A stretch of 64,000 bases of DNA from Protopterus annectens (taxonomy: Eukaryota > Chordata > Ceratodontiformes > Protopteridae). Numbering within the stretch: the first letter of the stretch is position 1; each line of letters begins with the position of its first letter. The stretch is from positions 1,111,274,069 through 1,111,338,068 of the forward strand of contig NC_056733.1 in NCBI RefSeq assembly GCF_019279795.1. The letters are read 5' to 3'. This document shows positions 13,007-23,753 of this stretch, piece after piece. Made by a program: the position numbers and the translations under genes. The notes beneath the pieces were generated by a model. The model made no database searches, was not told where the DNA came from, and saw nothing but the letters and a program-made list of their open reading frames with translations.

Positions 13007-13346
13007 GGCAGCCACAGTGGTGCAGCAGTTAGTGTTGTTGCCTCACAGCAAGAGGTTTTCTGGTTCGATCCTCAGCTGGGGTGCCTTCTGTGCGGAGTCT
13101 GCATGTCCTCCCTGTGGTTGCCTGAGTTTGCTCCGGTTTCCTCCTACATCCCAAAGACATGCTGTAGGTGGATTGGGCACTCTAAGTTGGCCCTAGGCAT
13201 GAGTGTGTGTATGTGTGTGTGCCTTCTGTGGAAAGTTGGGCGCCAGGCTGGCAACTCGACACTGTAAAACTCCGCTGCCAATCATGAGCAGAGAGGTGAT
13301 CTGCTGTGGTGATCCCTAACCGGGAAAAAGCTAGAAGAAGAAGATG
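13007..13346 (+). mobile_element. tRNA-derived SINE (full length)
   Basis: The head reads GGGCAGCCACAGTGGTGCAG, with an A-box-like TGGTGCAGCAG and a B box GGTTCGATCC at 13062-13071. The core contains CTGCATGTCCTCCCTGTGG, then CATCCCAAAGACATGC. The tail contains TGGCAACTCGACACTGTAAA and ends CCCTAACCGGGAAAAAGC plus AGAAGAAG. The flanks 12992-13006 and 13347-13361 are 15-bp direct repeats with two C/T differences. The architecture fits the V-SINE type of vertebrate SINE; this is an inference from memory of the family. Confidence 0.85.
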
Positions 13347-13364
13347 ATACGTTACGCACAGGAT

Positions 13365-14145
13365 TTCCAAGATATACTTGTTGGAGTGAATAAATGGCCA
13401 TACCCTATCTTGCTTGTTAATGATTTTCTTTTACAAGGAAGCACAGTTAAACTTTTCCCTTAGAAGTCATGCTTTCAAAAATATCAGCATTTTTTCTGTC
13501 AGATTTGACTTACTTCTTTATTATAAGCAGGCCATGTACCTGAAACAGTACCAGTACAGAACTCCTGTGATCCTCTCTATGATACTGGTCTTGGCTTGAT
13601 ACCTTTTGTGAGATACTTCTTGGGAGAGCCCAGAAAAACTGGGAGACTTAACTGACGATTATACCTAATAAAATATCAAAACGATCAGGTAGCAATCAAC
13701 ACATGAACGTTTAATAAATCCACAATCACATACATGGTTTTAATAAAGCCACAATCACATACACAGTTAATAAAAAGTTTATACTTGGGATATAACTATG
13801 GGATGTGGTAAACCAGAGTCTTCACTGTGCTGCTGTACTCATATTACCCCATGTTGGATATACCGCTGTTTTCTATCTAACAGACATGTAGTGATGTCTC
13901 TGTTCTCTGCACCACAGTCCCACCTGGTGCACTGGGTAAATGGTCTTCATTGCTTCGGCAAATAACTAAAGCCATCTTCATTGCAGGAGTGGAACTATGT
14001 ATGTTAAGCTCATGTTCTCTGTGACTGATTGTAGGATGCATGAGGCAGTTTTGAACTCTGCATATCTTTGCTTCACAAAGAAATAACTTTCATAGCCTTG
14101 TCAGTGTAACATAATGAGACATGTATTACAATGGTTTATTATTGG
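13365..14145. other. Unique DNA, no gene seen
   Basis: A short near-tandem pair, 'AATCACATACATGGTT'/'AATCACATACACAGTT' (about 13721 and 13752), is the only structure noticed. Confidence 0.35.
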
Positions 14146-14149
14146 CATT

Positions 14150-14640
14150 TCGAATCCACATCAGTCAACTGTTTAAAATGTCGACTCTAAATGTAGAGTT
14201 CAGAATACTGAAAAGTAAACCAAACCGAAAATGAATACATCAACAACCATGGTTCGATGTATTCAGCATAGCAGGAGGTGACGTCACTCACCTCCTGCTA
14301 TGCACATTAATGTACTGTTAGACTGTACAGTAAACGGTAAGTTAATTCTATTGTTTTGAAGGTGGGCTATGCCACCCTGCACCCTCCATGTGGGAGGCTT
14401 CACCCCCCACACACCCTGCACATTAAATATACAAGCTATGAGATCGTACTTCAGTGAGGAAATTGGCTAATTCCCTATTCCTCACTGAACTGCAATCCCC
14501 CTGCTCAATGTTGAACCCAAATGTTCGAATTACAGTACCCATACATTGTAGTGTAGTCGATTGATTTGGGTTCGACATTCTGCCAACTTGAAAACTGCAA
14601 GTGGACCATATGCCAGTCGACCGATGCAATTTCAAGGTTT
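14150..14640. mobile_element. Hairpin-rich foldback/MITE-like element
   Basis: Four inverted repeats nest in 490 bp. They are GAATACATC/GATGTATTC (about 14233-14264), a perfect 16-bp stem 14266-14281/14288-14303 with a 6-nt loop, a perfect 12-bp stem 14450-14461/14478-14489, and a 16-bp stem with one mismatch 14507-14522/14564-14579. The outer ends (CATCAGTCAACTG near 14160; the complement of CAGTCGACCGATG near 14612-14624) look like diverged terminal inverted repeats. There is no coding capacity. A non-autonomous DNA element is the simplest reading; the superfamily is unknown. Confidence 0.5.
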
Positions 14641-15765
14641 TTAGTGTAAACCTATTATAACATATGGAACTTAAATTGTAATTAGCATGGTTGTATAAAT
14701 AGTCTCATATAGTATAAAACACTTTCGATACAATAAAAACCTGATTTTACAATCATGGTATTTACTTAGTGCATTCTGATCTGTAATTTTCTTATGCGTC
14801 TTGCCTGTCAAGTTTCATCATAGTCCACTGTATATTTTTCATCTTTGCTTAACACACAGTCTGTCAATTAGCAAATTAAAAATAAATTTAGCTTGTGACT
14901 TGATTTGAAGGATGTTTTGATGAACGCAGATGGATGCTTTAGAACCATTCATGAATATTCCTCGGGTTCATGGGTTGGTGAAAATTGCTCCACCTGAGGA
15001 ATCTCCAGCTTAAGTAGAATTCATAGTTGTGTTTACTTTGGGATGAATAATTATGCATGCCATTCATCATATATAAATATTTTTTTTTAATTAGGTCACT
15101 CTAGCGTCTAATTAGTCTCTATATAAAAAGAGCGTGCTTAGAAATATGTTTTGATTTTATACACCTGCGGTCTGCTGTCTAAAAGTTAATTTGGTTACTA
15201 ATAATGTATTTGCATGCCTTGTCCTTATTTAGTTTGCAGTTGTTTTTGGGACGTGCATTACAGAGCACAGACGATAACTGATGCCACCTAGAGAATAGCA
15301 TTATCTGTCCCCTTTTCCGTAGGATTGGGGCTCATAATATAGATTTAGAAGCATTTCAAGGAATTACAGCACAGCAACCCACGTGCCATTTATATCCTGT
15401 CTTTAAACAGGTGAGCTTAGGTGCTGAGCTCATGCCTCTTAATTTACCTGCTGTTCTGTGGCTCACTGACAGATGTTAATTCTACTTTATTCTCATCAAA
15501 TCCAAAAGACATAACCCCTAACCTTGCTGTATAGCAGCATTTTCACTTATGTAAAAATGTTTCAGATGTAATAATCACTGTTTAATGTAGTCTATCTCCC
15601 AATCTACAGTGTAGTGTAGCAGTCATTGTTTGAGCTGTATAAACTCCCTTCCAATTTCAGTCTTTCACTATACACAGATCACTCATAGCTTTAATAAAAC
15701 AGCTATAAAACAAATGCAATCTTGTGAAAAATGTATGATGGAGCAGAAACAATATTGTAGTACTT
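14641..15765. other. Unique DNA; 14.93-15.42 kb candidate conserved non-coding element
   Basis: No coding frame. Between 14930 and 15420 the sequence is non-repetitive and carries two TAATTAG homeodomain-type words (15090, 15108), an octamer-like ATTTGCAT (15210) and a TATAAA-like word (15121). That density suggests, but does not show, regulatory function. Confidence 0.3.
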
Positions 15766-15769
15766 CTGC

Positions 15770-15895
15770 CTGTCCCCAATTCACTTCTTGGCTTGGGTGC
15801 TTTCTCTGTGGAATTTGAATCTTCTGCTGATGCTTAAATGTTTCTTCTAGTGTCTCTGGTTCCACCTTGAACCCCAAAGATATGCTGGAAGTTTT
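15770..15895 (+). mobile_element. Degenerate SINE core
   Basis: GGGTGCTTTCTCTGTGGAAT, CTGGTTCCACCTTGAACCCC and AAAGATATGC follow the order of the SINE core at 13.0 kb, with many substitutions. It is an old copy without clear ends. Confidence 0.45.
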
Positions 15896-15899
15896 ATTG

Positions 15900-17215
15900 A
15901 CGATGTTATGTTATCCCTAGATGTGCATGATACTGTAGCAGTTCTCATATGAGAACAGTTCTGACCCTGAACTCATTACTTGTTGGGTTACTCCAAATCC
16001 TCTGCAGCTATGAATGGGATATAAACAGGACTAGAGAATGGGTGTACAGATTAAAGGGTAGATAAAATGCGGGTAACATAACCTGGAGAACAGCACTTCA
16101 GGCTACACATGAGCATGGCAGCTCGAGCACTTTCAGAGACCATAGAAAGGAGAGCAGCCAGGATGCTCTGCAGGTGGAAGGGAAGAACTAGGAAGGAAGA
16201 GTGAGGCTGGTGGGAATGTTTATAAGGGACAAGGGAAAACAGGATGAGGATGAAATCTTGGCACACGGGATAGTAAAGGGAAATGAAGAATCTATAGTTT
16301 GGGAAAAAAGTTGATGTGACGGGGTCGCAGAATATAATAGGCTGGAACAAGAATTAAGATGGTGCTGAAGAAGTACAACTTTATGGACTGAGTAATGGGA
16401 CCTTGGAATGTCATGCCTGATGGAATTGTGGAGTGTGGGATAACAAATGAGAACAAAGGCAAGTGATACATATGGTGCTGGGATGGAGAAAAGAGCAGCA
16501 CGCTAAGTGTGAAATGTTGTGCTAGATGTTTTAATCAGTGAACAGTGTCATAAGCTCACATGAGGAAATGTTGTCATACAGACTACATTAGTACAAAGGA
16601 AGGTATTTATGTAATGCAGAGATGTTTGTTTTGCCATTTTGCTTCAAAGTGAAAAGAAAGCTATTGGAAGATACACATTACACAGCAGTGGTAAAAAGGA
16701 GGCATACACAAGAAACAAAATGTCATCATCTGACGTGCATATATAATAATGTTATAAAGCACTATAATACGTTAGTTTCAGTTTTAAACCAGCTAATTAT
16801 ATACTTTCTGTTTAGTCCAATACATAATCTATGCAGTTTGTACTTATAATATAGAGTCCATGTTTCATCATGACACTTGAAGCTCACACTCTTTGTCATA
16901 ACATAGTCATTATGTTACTCATAGGAACATATAATGCCCCAAATTCCTCTAATTCAGGGAAAGTCTAAAACTCACTTACACCCTTCCCTCATTTGAGCCT
17001 CCTTTGGGTCATATTAGTAACTATTCACTTCATTCTGTTTGGAACTGCTGGTTTTATTTATCTTTCAAATATAACTGTCATTGTACGTTTTCCTGTTAAG
17101 TAATTGCCCATGTTCTACTGGAAATACAATGTAATGCTTATTGTTACGCTGCTTTTTTAATGCTCTAAGGCTCACTGATGTAACTATGGCTAGCTCTAGC
17201 TAATGTGAAATAGTA
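15900..17215. other. Unrecognised DNA, partly purine-rich
   Basis: 16050-16500 is purine-rich on the plus strand and open for 99 and 69 codons on the minus strand. No motif is recognisable and the composition explains the open frames. No gene is called. Confidence 0.3.
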
Positions 17216-17219
17216 TTAC

Positions 17220-18600
17220 TACAGAAGAAAGGAGGGGTCTATGAATGGGATAGTATGCAAGCACCAGGAGAGTCTGGACAAGAAGAATGTAACCAGAAGT
17301 GGGTGATGTGCTTCATATGTGGAGAAGTTGGTTCATGAAGTTTTGGGGTAGTAGGAATGTAACATGTGAGGGAGAGTGGTGGAACTTCAAGGGGAAATAT
17401 AAATCTAGAAATGGTAGTGGATTGGCTACTGAGGTGAAAAAGGTGGAACGGCAACAGAAATTAGGAGGCAGAAGGAACCAGTAATCAGAAAAGGGTGGTA
17501 AAAGTAGGGGGAGAAAGGTAGAGGACACCTGAACAGGTTCTCAGAGGAATACAAGCAGGTAAAGTGGCACAAAGTAATGTGAACAGAGGAAATGGATGAT
17601 GCAGCTATTAAAAAGAGGACAATGAAACCGAGGTGAAAGAACAGATGCAGATAACAGCAACATGATAAAGTGGAGACATTGATAATGATGACCATGTCGG
17701 AGTCAACACTAGATGGAGCACAAGAGGGAAGTAGGCAGGGAGAAACACTTATCCAGATGGGAGAGACATTAGATGAAGAAGACAAAGCAATGAAGGGGTC
17801 TTCTAGGAAGACTACAGGAGAAATGGAAAAGGGAGCACATGCAGTACAAGGAGGGATGTAACCATCACAGATGGTTCAGTGGGTTGTGTGTGATGGGACT
17901 GGATGCAGATAAGATGCAGATGACAGGGTAGTGATATGGGGTAGGAAGTGAAGGAGGGGTGAGCCGATAGGTGCATACAAAAGACAGGCTTGGTATATGC
18001 AGACTAAGTTACCAAGGGCAAAGGGGGCCAGATTGTAGTGAAATGGTTCTCAAGGCTTAGATTTAACAAGCTATGGAAGAAGGTGACAGACATGCTCTCC
18101 AAGTGGGATGGGACAACACATGTAGTGATGCATGTATATATCAATAATATTTTAGAAGAAACAAATTAGGTGATATTACACTGGGTCATATAGGTGACAT
18201 ATCTGGGGGTAGAGAATCTGAGGCAGTTTTTTTTCAGGAATATTACCTCTGACAGAAAGCAGCACATGGGAGGAGAGGATTAGGAAGTATAATAACTAAC
18301 TGTAGCTGAGGGAAAGGCAGAAGGACTAGAGACCTGAGGAGGGAGGGGAAGAAGTGTGGGACAGAAATAGCAGCAGGAAAGGAGGGAGGGATTGTACGAG
18401 AGAGGAGGCAATTGGTGGAGAGATTTTTGGGAGGGAGGGAGGGATAGTAAGAGAGAGGGAGGGACAGAGTGAATGAGTTATAAACCAGACCAGGTAAGGA
18501 GAATTCATAGTAACAAGGGCCAGGAACAGACTTGTTCTGGACATGAAGGTTCCTAGGTATCGGCTGTTTAGGGCCAAGTTTATTTAATTCCTTCAGTCCT
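17220..18600 (+). pseudogene. Decayed LINE ORF1-like region (zinc-knuckle and esterase-like remnants)
   Basis: A purine-rich stretch with stops in every frame. At 17305-17330 the plus strand reads CFICGEVGS, like the start of a CCHC knuckle whose histidine is lost. At about 18070-18150 it reads LWKKVTDMLSKWDGTTHVVM followed by HVYINNI, which resembles the block III region of the SGNH/esterase ORF1 seen in the CR1 copies (VHVGVNN). Together these suggest a badly decayed ORF1 of a CR1-type LINE or a related retroelement. The open minus-strand frames here follow from purine bias. Confidence 0.3.
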
Positions 18601-18869
18601 AATAATGAACAATATAAACTACTAACAAACAGTACTATGGATAAAACAATAAATGCATATGGAACACAAAATTCATATCAGATAATATCAGCTTTCAGAG
18701 AAAAATAATGTTTCATAATAAAATTTAAAATGAAAGCACAGGCTCATAAATCTAGGAAAGAGTATACAATGTATGCATTCTATTTTGAAGTGTTCGTAGA
18801 TCCAGTCTTAACTTAAAGTTATTTAAAGTTGGGCTGTTTTTCACCTATAGTCAACGTATTCTAAAGCCT

Positions 18870-19110
18870 TGCAACCTTCCACTGAAAAATATATTTTTTT
18901 GTGACCTGTTATGTTTCTCCTGGGACAGGAGCCCAGTTTCAGCAGAGGCCCGGGGACAAAAGCTTCACAAACATATTTTGATTACACAGTATTTTACAAG
19001 GATTTACAGAAATTACAGTACAATACAGTACAATATAACCAATATAACATGAGAAACAGACTAATAAATTATGGGAAGTTTCATTATCAGAGAGAAAAAC
19101 AAAGTAAGTT
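18870..19110 (-). mobile_element. L2-like LINE 3' end fragment, host of the Gmr1 insertion
   Basis: On the plus strand it reads CTCCTGGGACAGGAGCCCAG, then TTTCAGCAGAGGCCCGGGG. This is the complement of the L2-like terminus found at 12.6, 28.3 and 42.8 kb. It stops at the 5-bp target site ACAAG (19111-19115), where the LTR element begins. Confidence 0.6.
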
Positions 19111-19115
19111 ACAAG

Positions 19116-20062
19116 TGTGAAGATAGGTGAAGGCTGCCAGCCTAGCCAGATAGAATTTTGTAGATAATTCTGTCATTTGTAAATATTAATGTAAGCCACA
19201 GGCTTATTCTCTTAAATGTGAAAAGACTGCATTGGATATTGAACTGCAAAAATGTAACAACAGTTCACTCTGCTGTAAGAAAGTTAAGTCAAGCATTTCA
19301 TGACTGTCTTTGATGTCAAAATTTGGAGTCGATACGTCTGGATGAAGGAATTCTGCCTATTGGTTTGAGGCCAGAGTTAATGGCTAGAATTTGCATGTAT
19401 AAATGTCCTTTATTGCTCTGGTTTCTGACCAGGTGTAAATAATGTAAATGTAGTTTCTGTTACCCTGGGAACACCAGAGAAGTGTGAAGAATTATGTCAT
19501 GTGAAGCAGCTCTGTGTTATCAATTTAAAGAGAGAAAATTAGAGAGCTCAGAGCATTTTGTCTTGAGAACATTCAACTCACCACTCTGCCTGTTCTGTAT
19601 GTAAGTTTATTTTAGAACTGTGTTTTCTCTTAGATATAGTTAGGAAATAGGAAGATTAGACTAGTTTGTTTCACTGTGATCTCTGAACTCTTGACTAGCG
19701 CTGTGTAGTAAGAAGTATTATCTTGTGTTTTTATTATTTGTTATTAAATATTTTGAAACCTTTCAACTGTGGTTGTTTTGTGTAGAGTTAATTTAAGCAC
19801 AAGAGTGCATTGCATGTATATAGTGATACTGTACCAAGTCACTCTAATACACCTTGACTGTTCAGTCACACTTACCATTGGGATAATAATATTGCACAGT
19901 ATTAACTGGACACCCTTTCAGTAGGGCCTTTAAGTAGCTGATATTAGTGGGTTGTGGCAGCTGGTACTGCCTTTTAGATTGGGCAGAAAAGGGGCACAGC
20001 TGGAGAACCTGTGCCAGCCTTCCCCAGGAGTGTATGCATGGTTGTATATAGCTCTTATGTCA

Positions 20063-20107
<45 letters not shown>

Positions 20108-20405
20108 AGCTACTTGAGCAGGGACACAAAGCACTGGTTGAATAGAGAGGGTTCTGGAGGTTTTAGCTTGCCCACTAGGCTGAGATCTGGACCCTATAGC
20201 TTTGCCAGTGGGGAGTCTTATTGGGGACCTGGAGAGAAAGGGAGAAACCAGCCCCAGACTGACTTTGATCTCTGTGTGCTCTTAAGGGAAATTGTACTTT
20301 ACTGTGTGTGTATTTATTATCCTTTCCCTATATGGACACCCCTCACTGGTGTTAGTAGTGAGGATTGAGGCTCCTTGATTGCTGGACCAGTGCACGGGCA
20401 TCACA
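19116..20405 (+). repeat. 5' LTR of Gmr1-like element
   Basis: It starts TGTGAAGATAGG and ends GGGCATCACA. It contains a (GT)n run at 20066-20106 that the 3' copy lacks, and a 30-bp segment (about 19951-19980) also absent from the 3' copy, probably deleted there between short GTGGG/GGGCAG repeats. About 15 substitutions are visible over the first 330 bp against the 3' LTR, so the pair is roughly 95% identical there. TATATA at about 20045 could be a promoter element; this is unproven. Confidence 0.88.
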
Positions 20406-20631
20406 TATTAATTGTTTGGTGGTGATGGGATTTCCACACCACATATTAATTGGTTGGCACATACTAATTGGCTTGTAGTGGTGTGGGTAGAGTGAACTTC
20501 TGTAGCTTGTGTACAGTGATCACTGAAGGTGTTTTAGTACTCTAAATCAGTCACACAGTGAATACTCAGAGTTTAGATAACAATTGTTTTATTTCTTTTG
20601 ATAGCTTATTTAGTCAGGGAGAGCAGACAGC

Positions 20632-21750
20632 ATGTCAGCAGAGGAGTACGGAAAGCTGACAAGGAGCCAGCTGGCTGAGATGTGCCAGGCTAGGGGACTG
20701 GTGCATGGAAACCTGACTAAGGCAGACATGATTGCAGCTTTGGTCACAGCTGCATCAGAAAACAGCAACCAGAAGGATGATCAGACTGGCAGTGGAGATG
20801 TACCACCTTCAGAGAATGGACAGCTCAACCTTTCTGCAGAGGACTTAAAAGTCCATCTGGAGCTAAAGAGACTTGAGTTGGAGTCCAGGCATTTGGAAAT
20901 GGAAGCAGCTGAGAGACTGAGATGTCTGCAGGCTGAGGAGAATGAGAAACTGCTACGCCTGGAAGCTGAGGAAAAGGAGAGGCAGAGGCAGCATGAGAAG
21001 GAGATGCTGACTCTTCGCCAGAGTCATGGAGGTAATAGTGAAGGGAGTAACTGGACCCCAAAAGCACAAAAGGTCAGTAAATTTCTTCTGCAGTTTACAG
21101 AGGGGGATAATTTTGATAATTTCATTCATATGTTTGAGAGGGTATGTGAACAGTATGATGTTGACCAAAGGCTGTGGGTGCAGTTCCTGACCCCCTTACT
21201 CCATGATAAAGCTGTAACTGTGCTGTCTAAAATGTCTGACATTGACTGTTTTACTTACACTGTTGTTAAGTATTGCTTGTTAGAATGTTTTAAGCTAACA
21301 CCTGGACCTTATAGGAAAAAGTTTTGCGAGCATAGATGCAAGGCAGATGAAAGTGTGTGTGAATATGTTGCTGAACTGAGCACTTATTTTCAGAGGTGGG
21401 TGAGTGGATGTTAGGTCACCACTTTTGAAGGGCTGGCAGACCTTTTGGTGAGGGAACAGGCCCTTAGCATTTTGCCTGAGGACATGAGGATCTGGTTAGC
21501 TGATAGACAATGTGCTATTTCAGATGAGTTGGGGAAGAAGGGAGACCTATACCTAGCAAGCAGGGCATCCCTGTACAGGAAAGGGACCCCCAGTACTACT
21601 CATGAGTCAAAAGGAACCCATGGTGGGCAGTACAGACTGCCCCATAAGAATCTGTCAGTAGCAGGGAAGCCACTAGTCCAGATACATGTCCAGGACCCAG
21701 GGTTAAATGTTTTGAATGCAACCAGTGGGGCCATGTGACATACAGATGTC
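20632..21750 (+). pseudogene. Gag of Gmr1-like element (broken)
   Basis: The chosen start MSAEEYGKLT lies about 225 bp after the LTR. Residues about 9-37 (LTRSQLAEMCQARGL...KADMIAAL) form a SAP-like helix-turn-helix. Residues about 65-130 are a charged coiled coil rich in E, L and R, and the capsid-like part follows (FLLQFTEGDNFDNFIHMF). A TAG at 21412-21414 stops the frame after 260 codons, yet the same frame stays open to 21738 (RWVSGC, stop, VTTFEGLADLLVREQ). A CCHC knuckle C-x2-C-x4-H-x4-C lies at 21708-21749 in another frame (CFECNQWGHVTYRC), so a frameshift also occurred. The product would be the structural protein of the virus-like particle. Confidence 0.8.
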
Positions 21751-21901
21751 CATGGAGGCAAGGTGGTGAACAAAAAGTGAGAGAGCCAGTAAGTGGGAAA
21801 GACAAAATGCCAATAGTAGGTTGTCTTGGGACAACAAGGGTACCAAACTACCATCCTGCAGATGTCCTGATAGGGAAGGATTTGGATGAGGCAAGTACCA
21901 T
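21750..21901 (+). pseudogene. Protease remnant of Gmr1-like element
   Basis: Between the knuckle and integrase only about 50 codons remain. They include NYHPADVLIGKDLDEA, which looks like the C-terminal I-L-I-G-x-D-L block of an aspartic protease. No D-T/S-G active-site motif exists anywhere in the gap, so the catalytic half appears deleted. Confidence 0.5.
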
Positions 21902-23170
21902 ATGATTTTGCAGTTACAAGCAGTCAGGCTAGGAGACAAGCATGTGGGTCTGGTAGCCTGGGGGATATCCAGACAGACTGCATACTTGCAGCCAGGACTG
22001 GTGAGACAGGCTCAGCTCTCAGACCCTACATTGCAAGGCCTGAGGCAGGTAGCTAGTGAGGTACCTGATTCTCAAGGGAAGGGGGAGTCTGTATACTGGG
22101 ACAAAGGGTTACTGTATAGAGAGTGGACCCCTGAGGAAGGGCTAGAAGGTGAGGGGATACAGCAGTTGGTAGTGCCTAGAGCCTACCATCTGGCGCTTCT
22201 AGCCATAGCCCATGATATTCCCTTTGCAGGTCATATGGGCATAAAACGTACAAAGAGGTGTATTATGCAGAACTTCTATTGGCCTGGAATTTCCAGAGAT
22301 GTAACAGGGTACTGCAGGACCTGTGAGCAACGCCAAAAGGTAGGTAAGGAGGCAAGGTAAGAGCTCCTTTGATGCCTTTACCTGTGAGGAGCCATTTCAG
22401 GGGATAGCTATGAATATTGTGGGGCCTCTGAGTACCCCAAGTTCCACAAGGAAAAAGTATATCCTAGTGATAGTAGAGTATGCTATAAAATACCCTGAGG
22501 CAGTAGCTCTGCCCTCCATTGAGGCAGAAAAGATGGCAAATGCTTTGTTAGAGATTTTCAGCAGGATATGTTTCCCAAAAGAAACACTCACTGACAGAGG
22601 TGCCAATTTCATGCCAGACCTGCTGGCTTGTCTGTGGAAGTCCTGTGGGTGAAGCACCTAAAGACCACCCCATACCATCCCAGACTAATGGTCTTGTTGA
22701 GAGGTTAAACTCTGCAATCAAGTCCATGCTATGGGCATTTGCAGCAGTTTAAGAGAGAGAGTGGGACAAATATTTGCCCCATCTGTTGTTTGCTTACAGA
22801 GAGGTTCACCAGGAATCCACAGGGTTTTCACCCTTTGAGTTGTTGTATGGGCATAGGGTGAGCGGACCTCTAGATTTAATTCGAGATGAGTGGGAAGGTG
22901 AGTGTGAACCTCCCAAGGAGTCTTTTGTGGGATATGTCCTAAACTTCAGGACAGGGCTCAGGGAACTCATGGGCTTGGCCCAGGAGAAACTGGCAGAAGC
23001 CCAACAACAGCAAAAGGTGTGGTATGACAGGAATGCTTGAGCTAGAGAGTATGCTGTAGGGCAGCAGGTAATGGTTCCCATTCCTGTCAGATGCAACAAG
23101 CTGCACGCAGCTTGGGAGGGACACTACAAGGTAGTAAGGAAGGTAAGTGATGTTAACTACATGGTGGAAC
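21902..23170 (+). pseudogene. Integrase of Gmr1-like element (broken)
   Basis: The N-terminal H2C2 zinc-binding region is at 22190-22345: AHDIPFAGHMGIKRTKRC, FYWPGISRDVTGYCRTCEQ. The core starts near 22400 with AMNIVGPLS, where the first catalytic Asp of the D-D-35-E triad is Asn. The second Asp is present in LTDRGANF (about 22587). The Glu block (about 22675-22710) is out of frame owing to small deletions near 22647 and 22684, and a TAA lies at 22750. Then come LPHLLFAYREVHQESTGFSP, the usual post-core motif, and a GPY/F-like end (AWEGHYKVVRKV, about 23107-23142). It runs directly into the RT segment, which is the main evidence for the Gmr1 order. Confidence 0.82.
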
Positions 23171-23753
23171 TGCTAGGTAGGGGCACAAACTGTACCATGT
23201 TAAAATGATGAAACCTTACCATGATAGGGAGGCCCTTGTGCTGAGCATTTGCAGTGGATTGCAGGAGGCATCTAAGGGAGATCTGGTGACTTATCTCCTC
23301 AGTGAGGCTCAGACTGACACCTCAGTGGAAGACATAGCAATGTCTCAGCAGCTATCTCCTACCCAGGTTCAAGAAATCCGAGCAGTGTTACAGGTGTTTG
23401 GGGACATGTTCACTGGGAAACCAGGGTACACCCACATGGTACGGCACCAGCTGGATACAGGACACCAAAGGCCTATTTGGCAGGCCCCTTATAGGGTGGC
23501 TGAGAGAGTCAAACAGATTCTGTGGGAGGAGATACAGGAAATGTTGGAACTAGGGGTAATTCAAAAGTCCAACAATCCCTGGGCCTCCCCAGTGGTACTG
23601 ATGTCAAAGAAGGATAGCAGCACCAGGATCTGTGTGGACTACAGGAAATTAAATAGTCACACAGAGTCAGATGCTTACCCTATGCCTAGGACAGATGAGG
23701 CCCTAGAGCAGTTGGGGTGGGGTTAAGTATCTTACAACCAATGATCTTACCAA

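Noticed and set aside
16051..16501. Minus-strand 99- and 69-codon frames as a gene
   Set aside because: The opposite strand is purine-rich, which removes stops by composition; no motif is present.
17239..18577. Minus-strand frames of up to 119 codons
   Set aside because: Composition effect of the purine-rich plus strand; peptides are low-complexity S, P, F and L.
20387..20470. Primer-binding site of the Gmr1-like element at TTTGGTGGTGATGGG
   Set aside because: It lies more than 10 bp after the LTR end and I could not match it to a tRNA, so it is not annotated.
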